Assembly: GCF_000003815.2 (NCBI RefSeq)
Contig: NC_049992.1
Span: forward strand, 9,794,337-9,858,336
DNA: 64,000 nt
Source: Branchiostoma floridae
Lineage: Eukaryota; Chordata; Leptocardii; Amphioxiformes; Branchiostomatidae
Direction of reading: 5' to 3'
The notes beneath the pieces were generated by a model, which worked only from the letters and a program-made list of their open reading frames with translations, was not told the origin of the DNA and did not search any database. Shown here in pieces: positions 24,801-36,800 of this stretch. Within the stretch, counting starts at the first letter, position 1, and every line of letters begins with the position of its first letter. A program made the position numbers and the translations under genes.

Positions 24801-27800
24801 TGATTAGGATGACACATGCAGAAAAACATAATTTTTTTTTCTTTTTCTTCCTTTTCCAGGTTTTTGGGGAGTGAGAACCGTGATACCTTCTTCTCTAATA
24901 CACAGAGACACAGAATAGTAAGGATGATACACTGTATTTTAAGTACATGTTTAAGCCCTGAATAAGGTTTTCAAAGGTTTCATGCTACTCTTCTAGAGAC
25001 TTAGAGACTTCATTTGGAAAAAGGATACATTGTATACATTGACCTGTGACCCATATATACAAAGTCATGTACATTCATGTACATAGACCTATGTTATGTA
25101 TTCTGGGGAACAACAAAATGAACAAGTAATGCAGTTCTTATCATTGGCAATATTGGCCATTTGAACGGGTGGTTGATTTAGAATCTATTACTAGTATAGG
25201 GCTCAACTTGAATCAAATCACTAACATCTTTTAATGTTGTGTCCTTGGGACAGGCATTGGACAATAATGTCCATACTAGATTGCTAGATGGTAGTTTGCA
25301 TAGAGATGTCCTCTCTTCATTTTGTTAAAAAGAGCTAGAAGAGCCTCCCTCAGTCTGGACAGTGGTACTAAGTAAGTAAGTAAGTGTACTTACTTAGTAA
25401 CATGATGTATAGCATCTGTCTTTTCTGTCATGAGCAGTGAAAGATAAGCTCATTGTTGAGTGCAACTCAGGTTCAATATTACGTTCACTTTTAGCATGAC
25501 AATGTTAGGATGATTTTGGTCTTAATGTCACTTTTTTGGTTCCTTTTTTCAGGTGTATGAGATACTTGCAACAACACCGTATGGGAAAAGAAAGAGAGCT
25601 GAAATTGGTAAGTGCAGTTGCTTGAGTAGTTGCTATTTGGCATATCTTATTACCTTGATGTCTAACCTTTATCGACATACATTGTCATACTCATATGAGT
25701 CAGCTTGGTTGAATTTCATAACAAACAATCAGGTCCAGGTTCAGGTCTAGATCTGGACTAGGACCTAATCCTCTGGACCTGCACCTTACCTGTACCTGAA
25801 TTTTCTTTACCAGTACCCACCCCTACATATATATGAATCAGCTTGGTTGAGTTTTATGATGAGCTGTTACACCTTCTGGCATACTTTTAATGAGGTTGAA
25901 ATGAAGTCTGTGAGAAAAAAAAATCAGAAGCAGGTGTTCAATGATGTGTCATCTAGTGTGCAGAGCTAGTGTTCATCATGTAGAATAATCCTTGTGGTAT
26001 GATACTGACTCAGTTTATGAGCCTGGGTAGAGTGCCAACAGAATACACGAACATATATAGGGAAGCTGTGCCAAGAGAAGTCAAGCCATGCGGTTCAAAA
26101 AATCAATTTTTTTCCTATTTATTGGACCCGTCTCAAGCCTTGCAGTTATGCGCACTGATTGCTAATGGATGTTTTTGAGTTTAGTGTATTTGACATCTGC
26201 GTGGAATGCTATAAGTGATCTGCCCTGTAAAACCTTGATAGCATTACTGTAGCTGCTTTAAAGCTGTCTGCGCCATTTGTCAATATTATTAGAAAGCTTG
26301 GTGACTCGTTTCTAGACGTGAGAGGACTACATAGTACATATAAGGCCTGTAGCCATGAAGCTTGTATTAAAGTCTGTACTGACTAGTTCAACCATGAACC
26401 AATAGAAGAAATATTATCATATTACTATTATTAGGTATGGTATAAACACATTGAAACAAGCCGCCATGCATCAACACATTTATGCAAGCAAACGATTGAT
26501 TGATTGATTGATTGATTGTGTTGTACAGCAAATTAATTCTTATCAATCAGTTTCCCTTATATACATACATGTACCTTTAATAAATGTTGAAATGCATGCA
26601 CACAGACAGAAGATATTGAGGACTCATTCCAAGTACAGTAGAAGTCGGCTATTGGCATCATCGATTTGTCAGCGAATTTTACCCGTTTACCCGACTTAGT
26701 CCAATAACCCTAGGAGAGTCCAAACGATCGGCGGGGGAGGGGGGTGCTGGTTACGGACTCAGGGTTGAAATAACCATACACACACATGTCAAAACTGGTA
26801 TTATATACTAGATTTTATTCATGAACATGCATGTTTCATATGCAGAAGTAACATTGTAGTTAATATTTATCCAAGTTTCTTTTTTTCCTTTACAGGCACG
26901 TGTCCGTCATACGTAACGAGAAGAAATAAATATAAAACAAAATACAACATCCGCTGCGTCTCGATCCAATCACATTTCAGTGCAGAATGATATCACACAC
27001 ACGTTTATACATATCCGACACATCATCAACATTTTAATGTAACGTTAACATCATGTGGTAACGTTGAACTGTAAAAAAAAATTATGCTCCGATCCACAGA
27101 AAATTGTAGTTTTAGCGTGACTCTCAGCTTTAGATACCGCTGTACAGACTACATTTATCGACGTGTAATCGCTCAGTCCGATCATCGTAAGGTGAAACAT
27201 AACATATTTACCGATAAGCATTAGTTTGATTACAACTTTTAAGCGGAAGGTACGGAAACTCTGCTGAAAATTGACGATTTTGTGAGCAATGTAGTGTAGC
27301 GCTAAACAAACAAGCATGCCGATGCCGTGGTGAATGACGCCAAAACTGTCGCTCGTCTTCCAGCCATATTTACAAACTCGGAACAAACTGGGCTAAATGC
27401 CCGAACTTATCTAACTTACAAACATTTCAGCTTCATAATGGCTGGTTTTGGGTAGACGATGTTCACAAAATCAGTGGGAATTTTAGCTCGAAAATTCACA
27501 AACATCAGCGCGTATTAGACAAAAGAAAAATGGCGCCGATGCTATCCCGTCACCCTTTGCGCTTTTGTATTGCGTAACTCTCGGGTGCCGCCGGCGCGGC
27601 GTACCAGCGTTATTTGTCCATTTCAGCGGCAATTTTGACGGTTTTGCCGATCGAATGCATTTGTAAAGGCCGCTGATAGTTCATTTTCGACTTTTTGTCT
27701 TGTTTTCTATCACATATTTACGGGCCAGTATGCGATTGACCTGACGATATTTTACCCGAATGTCCGATTTATGCCATAATAGATGATGCGATTATACCAT

Positions 27801-30800
27801 TGTATTTACAATGGAGTGAATGGCAAATGGTTTAGGTTTTCAGAATTCTATCCAAATCCCAGACTTATGCCAATAGCAGTGATGCAATTAGTTGGTGTCC
27901 ACTGTACATGTATTGTTTATGTCAATTATATGTATCATTGGTTGCTTCTCTCTTCTTACAGGGATTGACCGTCTTATAGATGAGGGAGCTTTTCAGGCTG
28001 CCTATCCACTACATGATGTGAGTTTTTATACATGAATGTAGGGAAATTGAAATAAAAATTTTGAGTCATCATGAGTATGAATAGGTGTATTTGCTGCAAA
28101 TTTCATATCAGATTCTATATACGAATAACCTATTGTCAAATTTAAATGAAGCAGGAAATTGAATCAGATTTATTTGATAATGTTTATGTATGCAGTGGAA
28201 ACAGCATGGTCAATGCCAAAGTATAAAGAGGCTGTATACCTTTAAACTTCAGCAACTGTCAGCAGCCAATGAAAGACATGTACAATGTGTATTCACCTCT
28301 GAATGTAATTGTAAAAGAAATAAGTAATAATTTACATAACATCGATGGTAATAGATACAGTTGTAGATGATGCACAAAGAAATGTTAATATTTATAGCTC
28401 ACCACATTGACTACATTGCATTAAAATTTATTAGTGAAGATGACCCTGACAGCTTTATAACCCTTTGAAACCCAAGAGGTCCTGAAAAAAGCCATCCACA
28501 GTGACTACATTGTATTTTCATATCTTAAAAAGTTCATCATTAGTGAAGATGACCCTGACAGCTTTAACCCTGTGAAACCCAAGAGGTCCTGAAAAAAGCC
28601 ATCCACAGTGACTACATTGTATTTTCATATCTTAAAAAGTTCATTATTAGTGAAGATGACCCTGACAGTTTTAACCTTTTAAAACCCAAGGGGTCCTGGA
28701 AGAAGCCGTCCCACTCCTTACCAGCGGAGCAGCTGAACAGGCGCCAGGTTCTGTACGACTACTGGGCACGCTGGGGGTGTTGGTACAAGTACCAGCCACT
28801 CGACCACATCCGGGAGTACTTCGGAGAGAAGATTGGCATCTACTTTGCCTGGCTCGGTAAAGAGGATACGGTCACATTAGGTCGTGCGATCGTTGTAGGA
28901 TTTTGATGCCATAGGGCTTTTAAGCAGGCCGTGACAGAACCATTGTCATTGTCCTTGCGTAGTGTCATAATCTGCATACAAAAATGTAGACTGACTGACA
29001 GTTACTGTAGTTACTGTAGTAGATAGAACTAACCACCGACATGGATGCAAAACAGCATTTTGTGTATACCAAGACAGTTTAACTTTGCAGGAGACGTACA
29101 TTTGTCCTCCAAAATGCCCAAAGTCTAAGCGATCGTACAAGGATCGCACGACCTGTGTGACCCCGCCCTATAAAAAGATACAGTCACCTACATTCTGCAT
29201 AATCAGTCGATCCCTGATCAGATTTTATTTAGTCTTATAGTGACAATTACAACATGATCTGTCATGTTGCAAAAGTATGCAGAGCATACTTTAATTTTAC
29301 TAAATTTTCAGTATTTTTTTCAGGTCAAAATGACAGACCAAAATGAATAACATTATTTTTGCCTTCAGACTTTATCCATAAAATCATGAATATGTGTGGT
29401 TTTGATAGAAATTGCGTCTATACCCATGATGTACATTAAAATTTGTAATGACACAGTTTTAATTTGGATTTGGTGTATAATGACACAGGGAACGCTAATG
29501 ACTGAAAGCTTATACTATCTACAATAATGTTATTGTGATAATTGTCATCACATGTAAAAGACATTTGGTCTACAAAACCTTACTTGTATGAAGACATTGC
29601 ACAATAATCACTTGGCTACGGCATGATTTTCAAAACTTTGTGGTGCATGCATGAATCATGGCTAATGTGAATGGAATAATACACCGAGAGATCGTTGTTT
29701 AAAGCACATGGTAATGAGTTGGTGTTTTTTTCCAATCAGGTCATTATCCTTGTCTTAATTTTTATAGTCTTTTGTAATGTCTTTTGTTCACTATACTAGC
29801 CTGCATGCATGAAAATAGTATCTGCATAACCTTGCAAAAAGGTCACTAGAAATTGACATGTTGCAGTTCTTTGACCCGACAGAGTGTGTTGCTTAGAAGG
29901 CATATCTTGTGTAATACTATTAACACCCCAAGAAACAGCTGGTGTTTCATGATAATGATTGGCTGCAAGACTAATTCATTTAATCTTCCAGACTGCACTC
30001 CCCCTCCCTTCTTGTTACTAATCACTTTCCATCCTGCATGATACACTTATAACACTTGTGCACCTGGTCTTCCTTGCTGTTTAGGGCTCTACACTGCATG
30101 GCTCCTCCCTGCCTCTATCGTGGGACTCATGGTTTTTCTTTATGGTGTCCTGAGTATAAGTACCAACACACCTGCGTAAGTGTAGTCCGCCTCCTACATT
30201 GTCAGGTCATCCTATCTGCATTCTGTGGATGATATCAAGACTTTGCCTCAAACAAATAACAGAAAAAAGTCTTAAGTAAAGGTCTGGTGGTGAAGTGCAA
30301 ACATTAGTTCTATTAGTAGTACAAAAAAAATGTACATATTTAACTTTTCAACAACCTGAATTTCAAAATCTAGGTTCACCCTCTAAGTTGTCACAGTGTG
30401 TCAAAGAAGGTCATCACTGTAAAAGTTTAATATACATACGTCGCAAAATGTTATCTGGAAGTTGCAGGATTCAAATTTTAGGAGAAATGAATCATTTTTG
30501 TTCCTGGACTATTTTGAAGAACACGCTGCTGTCTGACTTGTAGAGTCTTCTCTTTTGACCATAGAGGGATAACAAATTCTGGGTCTTTGCAGTAATACCA
30601 TCCACAGAATGGACTGAAGGTGACCTGGTGTGTTAGGATGGCTTGGAACAGGTTTTTAACTTGATGTCACAAACTTGATGTCACAGAGCTGGACTACAAA
30701 TGGTTCATCAATTCCAGAATTTTTGTGATGCCTAGCTGGAAACATTAAAAAAATTTTGATCCAAAAATGTGAGAAAACTGAAATCATTCACAATATTTTG

Positions 30801-33800
30801 GTCGGGGAATTTGAGGGTGGATAGAAAATCACCGGAACCACTGCCAGCTCTGTTTGATGTTGTGCTGTTGTCGTGTTGTTTAACCGATTGTTGTTGTGTA
30901 CGTGTGCATTATTGTGAACAGGTCTGTACACAGCCAACTTGATCCCTGCCGCTGGGGTAGGGCTGCTAGTGTTCTTGTATGGGGTGGTCACAATGGGAAC
31001 TAACGTCCCTGCGTAAGTCCCTCTTTATGTTCTACAACACTTTTCTTTCGTTTTCAGGTAGTGTATGTTTATATAAGCTAGTACACAGTGTGAAGTGCAC
31101 ATGTGCAGTAACTAGTGTAATGCATTGTGCCCATGGTCATTCGTAAACATTCTCCTACGCAGAGGGACCACAGTCATATTGAAACTCCTTGTGGTCACCT
31201 CTGCTGTCTGGAGCACTCAGATCAGTTACTCAGACTTTCTGACCGCCCTTCTTATAAATATTAATGAGCTTACCCTTATATGGGAATCAGCAAATCAGCG
31301 CCCAATCAGGCCTTTTTGTGATCCCTTTTGAAAACAAAAAGGCCAAGAAAGGCCTATTCTCTGATTGGCAGAAAGCTGGTTTGTGGCGACGCTCACAGTA
31401 ACCGCTGGTGGGCCTCCAGACAGCAGGGCCCCAATAGGCAGTCAGCTAGTGCCGTAGGGGACCGTGCGTAGGAGGATGTTCGTATTGTACATGCTCTGTA
31501 TTACCAAGGCAAGGGAGGCTTGCTTAACTTTGACATATATTACCCACAGCATATCACACCTACTATGCACGTGCATTTAAAACTGTAGACTAGCTTATTA
31601 GATCTTGATGTCATCAGGCTAGGGATGGATCTGGAAGGCATGTTTGTAAATGGGATTTTGCGTGAAAAATTTGTTTAAAGAAAAAAGTATGTAGTTTGTT
31701 TTCAGCTAGCTTTATTCAAATTGATCCTACAGTAGTATTGTTTCTCAACAGCTGTTGAAGGTTTTTTTACACAACTTTCCATTCCCATCTTTCTCCCTGC
31801 AATATTCCTTTAGTAAGCATTTTCACCACCTCTCAAAGTCATTTGTGTGATGAAAACATTTTGCCCCGGACACTGAGGTAATGTTACATTGTTAATACAA
31901 TGTATGTTGGCAATACTTACTTTTTGTATCTTGTTGGCTGTTCGCAGTTTTATCGAAATAGATTTTTGCATACACTTAGCTAGTGTGAGGCAATGCTGTA
32001 GACTTGTATAAAAAATGGATCAATTTTGTGTGTTGCAAAATTTGGCCTTGACATATTTTTTTGACAAAGGAAAAATATAGGCACTATTTTTGTGGTAAAT
32101 GTCAACAACTGAAAATATTGGTGTCCTTGATATACGGAATAAAAAAATCTAATTTGTATTATGCAAAGGATTATGCACTTGCACCACAGCAAATATGAGG
32201 TGATATATGAACCATAAGTATGCTATGGTCATTATGGACCAGCAATGACAAAATCCAACAACGACTTAAAACAAATGTAAAGTTCTACTACATAGTGACT
32301 TGAAGCATCTGCTTTGAGGTTACTGAACACTCAGTGTGTTGATTCTAACAGGAGAGAGGTGTGCAACAGTGGTGGTGACTTTGTGATGTGCCCTCTCTGT
32401 GATGAGAACATCGGCTGTGCTTACTGGAACCTGTCGGACACATGCACACAGGCAAAGGTATGTGAAGAAATTAGAGCCCAACTTCATGCATATGGCAAAT
32501 TGAATATCATAAATTGTTTATATGCATAGCTCTGTTAAGTATGTGTTGTGTAATGCTAGCAAAATTATTCTTTGTTCCAAAATAAGAATTTAACATATGA
32601 AGCCCACGAAAATCATTCTTATATCTTGGACCTGTTAAACTCCATTCGTAATATTGTTTGCCATGTCACCAATATTCTTCCTAGTATAGACAAAATACTA
32701 AGATAGCAAAAAGTCATAGATGTTCTTTTGAGCACCTTGTTTAGAATATTAAAATGTGTATGATTGAATTGTAATTTACATGGCATGTAACATCTTTAAG
32801 CCAGCTTAGTTTGCACAATGAATTCTTCTATAAAGTGCATTATTCATTATGAAATGCCCTTTCTTGTAATAACCAATATACCATGTGTGCTAGCTACCAT
32901 TCAAAAACCAAAATGTCTTTGAAAATTGATTATGATGTCAGCAGAGATGTGGAAAAAATGGCGAAAGCTGTCAAATGATATATTAATAATTGAATAGGTT
33001 TGCTTTATTTGAATTTCAGGTTATCATAAAAGACAAATGTTTGGTACCTTTTTGTGATGGTTTGCTTTGCATTTCCTTTCTATTTTAGATATCATACCTG
33101 TTTGACAATGAGGGCACAGTCTTTTTCAGTGTGTTTATGTCTTTGTGGGGTAAGTTAAGTTTCTTTCAACTTTTGTTTGGTGTGCTTGGTAATTTTCTTT
33201 GGCATTTCAAGGTCATTGTTGCAGTAATCAAAGCTACCCGCTGCAGTTTGATATCATATTAAGTATATGACATCAGACAAAAGTAGTGATTAGTTGAAAA
33301 ATGTCCTGAGTTTCAGATGAACATGACATTGTGACTATACAATGTAATGTGCACTAAAACAGTCTTCCCTGAAAATTTGCTTGTAGTTGAGTACATTGTG
33401 AGCAAAACGAAAGGAAGCTGCGATGACCATGAAAAGTTTTGTATCATAATCTCATGATATTTAGATTTTAGTTTTTCATTCTAAGGTATATCAGATTTCT
33501 TCTCTTTGAACCCCATACTTTATTCCTCTGCATTCAGTTTATTTTTTTCAATTCAGACAATCATTACAATGCAATTGGTCTGCTCTGAACAGTGGCCACA
33601 TGTAGTTTAGCTTCACACAAACTGTACTATGATACGATAAACTTAACATGACTAGTATGTACAGATGCACATGTACTGATATTGTTACATGTATTGAACA
33701 TCTCAATTTCAATGGTGCAGGTGATTATACAGTTTTAGTTGAAGAAAAAGATGAAAACCTGAACTAGTTGTAATTGTTGTATTTCCCACTGGTCCTCTGG

Positions 33801-36800
33801 GAAGAGTGACTTAGGGACAGGGCTATCCAGTTTGAATAACGGATATTGATTACCGTAAAATGCATTTAATTTTGCGGGGATTTAATTTCGCGGTTGCTGG
33901 AAAAAGGACTTCTCGCGGTGGTTTTAAGTTCGCGGTAGTGCCATGCACTGTAGTATCTTACTGCCATGGAAAAATGTGCGCGGTGGTTTTAAAATCGTGG
34001 TGAAATGGCCACCGCGAAAACCGCGAACATTAAACCACCGCGAAAGTTTCTGCATTTACAGTAATTGAAGGCGAACATGCTACAAATTCAAACACACTGC
34101 ATTGTCAAGACTCTCTACAACATTGAACAGTTTCATATACTCATCTTACCACTTACCTCTCTTCCCTACCATCAGATTGCCTATCTCTTTGACCACCCTG
34201 GGACTGTCTTCTTTGCCATTTTCATGTCTTTCTGGGGTGAGTGTGGTGGCCTAAGTAACATTCCTTCACACTTTTAAAGGTTATGCGGTCTGGTTCCAAG
34301 GTCAAATGTTCCAGTATCAACAGCATTGAGTGAAAACATTTGGACAATAATGTTTCTGCTCATTTTAACTTTTTTTATTAGATATTAATTTATATGATAC
34401 GATAATCTAAGTATAACTATTAAGATGTGTAATGTACAATGTCATGTAGATAGTTTTCGGTAAATCCTGAAGGTTTAGCTTTTTATCCATTTTATATGTG
34501 AACATATAGTGAGGCTGTTTATAGCAACATGTGACTGTATTGTCACTGTTCACATGGCAGTTGTGATGAAATCAGGGCTCGAAATTCATTTTGGGGATCA
34601 GGTGCACCCAATAAGAATAGAGTAGAATGTCTGAAAAAAAACTAATCACTAGAACTTCCTTTTGTTCATAACTAAGACAACTAGACAGAAATAGGTCTTG
34701 AAATAACTTTCCCAACTAAAGAAAATTTAGAAAAAAAAGTTCATAAGATCGCATGACAAGTGAGAAAATCGCAACCATAGAAGACAAAATGAATCTGCAA
34801 AAAAAGCCTCACACAAGGCCTTGGCCTTGGTTTCTTCTGACTCCGAAGAATCACTGTCGGCTTCTTCCTCTTCTACAACATTGGGCTTCGAGGCTGACTG
34901 GGGCCACAGATGGCCCGGCGATGTTGTTGTTTTCTTCGCACAGATGGGTGAAGGAATATTGAGTTCCTGCTTCTTCTTCTTGCTCTGAAGGTGGTCCTTC
35001 TTCAATATCAGCATCATCATGAGGGCTGATGTAGTGGTGTAATTCCTATGAAAATATTTGGGTGCACCAGTGCACCCACAGATAAAACTAGGTGCACAGC
35101 TCCAATTTTGGCTGTATTTCGAGCCCTGTGAAACAATCTTGTTCAGCAACAGGGGGTATAGCTTGCACAACAAACATGCAATTTCTTTTAAATGTATATT
35201 ACCCTTAATGGTCAAAGCTTGAATGGTATGTTACACATACATGTATTCAGAAGCTTAAGGTTTTGCTAGGAAAGCAAGGAGTCGTAATAAGGGTTTACTT
35301 CATGTAGTACTGATTATCCCCACCAACCATTGCAGCTGTCACCTTCCTGGAGTACTGGAAGAGGAAGAACGCCAGCCTTGCCCACCACTGGGACGTCATG
35401 GACTTTGAAGAAGAAGAGGTAGAACCGTTTCTTACAAAGTTCTCCCTTTACTGAAGTACATGTAGCCTTTTGGCATCAACTTACTTGCACTTACAGAGTT
35501 AAGGGGATGTCTCACTGGAATGNNNNNNNNNNNNNNNNNNNNNNNNNNNNNNNNNNNNNNNNNNNNNNNNNNNNNNNNNNNNNNNNNNNNNNNNNNNNNN
35601 NNNNNNNNNNNNNNNNNNNNNNTGCTGCGTTCTAATTGAATTTGTGATACCATTGACTTCATTATTGGGATATCATGCAAACCTTGCAAGTATGACTAAA
35701 AAGACAACAAAAGCCATAAACCTGAAAAATATTTTGTTTCTATTGATGAAATTCTTGTAGCTGCCTGTCAAATCACTCTGTCGCAGTGATGCTGGCAATG
35801 AAGCACATCTTCAAGTTCAGTACCACAGACAGAGCCCGTGTTTGCAGTGGTGATTTTACATTGATAGCTGATTTGGGAAAAGAGAAACATAATTATGTTT
35901 TTTGTAAAAGACCACAAATATTTCAAGATTTACAGTATCAATTTTCCTTTCCCAGGAGCGCCCTCGGCCCCAGTTTGCTGCAATGGCACCTTCTATGGAA
36001 AAGAACCCAGTAACAGGCATCAAGGAGCCGCACTTTCCTGACGAGGATCGCTTCAAAAGAATGATGGCTGGGGCAGTCATCATTATCTTCATGGTAAAAG
36101 AAAAAAACATTCAAAGATACCAGTGCATGTCTGCCAGGAATGCTGACACTTGTTATTTTTTTGTTCCTTAAGCCCCTGTGTAACATTCAGGACCTTCCCA
36201 CAACTTGGCTTCCAACCATTCCCCACCAAGATTGGCACTGGGTTGGGAGTAGCCTGTCATCCATCCTACATGTACATTGTATTTTAGCTTGAAAATGACT
36301 TTTCCAATAGCAAGTAAAACTTTATATTTGGCTGACATTTAAAGACTAGGAGGCAACCTCCCAACCACAGATAACTTTGCTCATGTCTAACTCCCAGCCA
36401 TTGTCTGAAGAAGATCAGGAGGCCATGGTTATATGTGAATGACTGAAGCTTTAAAAATGTTGTGATAATATGCATTTTGTTCAACTACTTAGTATTTCAG
36501 TACTGCTGTATCTGTTTCAGATGGTGATGGTGCTGATCTTCGTGCTGGGGGTGATCATGTATCGGGTGTTGATCAGCATCCCGCTATTCCAGTCCGTCAT
36601 GTTCCGCGCTCAGGCCTCCAACATCGCCAACATGAGCGGAGCCTGCGTCAACCTGATCCTCATTATGGCATCAGGAATTGTAAGAATAGCAGTTACATTT
36701 TAAGTTGCATAGCTAAAAGTAACATCAGGTACATTACCAGATCAAGTAGACAAAGCAACTAATGTATGAATTGTGAACAGCATACTTATTTGGATGTGAA

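Noticed and set aside
27051-27386. Membrane-protein gene on the minus strand inside anoctamin intron 7
   Set aside because: Hydrophobic but with no family signature, no splice context and possible transposon surroundings. Kept only as part of a weak element call.
30176-30921. Exon 10A or 10B as a decayed pseudo-exon
   Set aside because: Both have open frames, matching phases, and good donors and acceptors. Their differences are mostly conservative, which argues that both are maintained.
34727-35215. 162-codon minus-strand frame
   Set aside because: It crosses the boundaries of a CAGGG-ended element and has no recognisable domain. The acidic stretch is low complexity.
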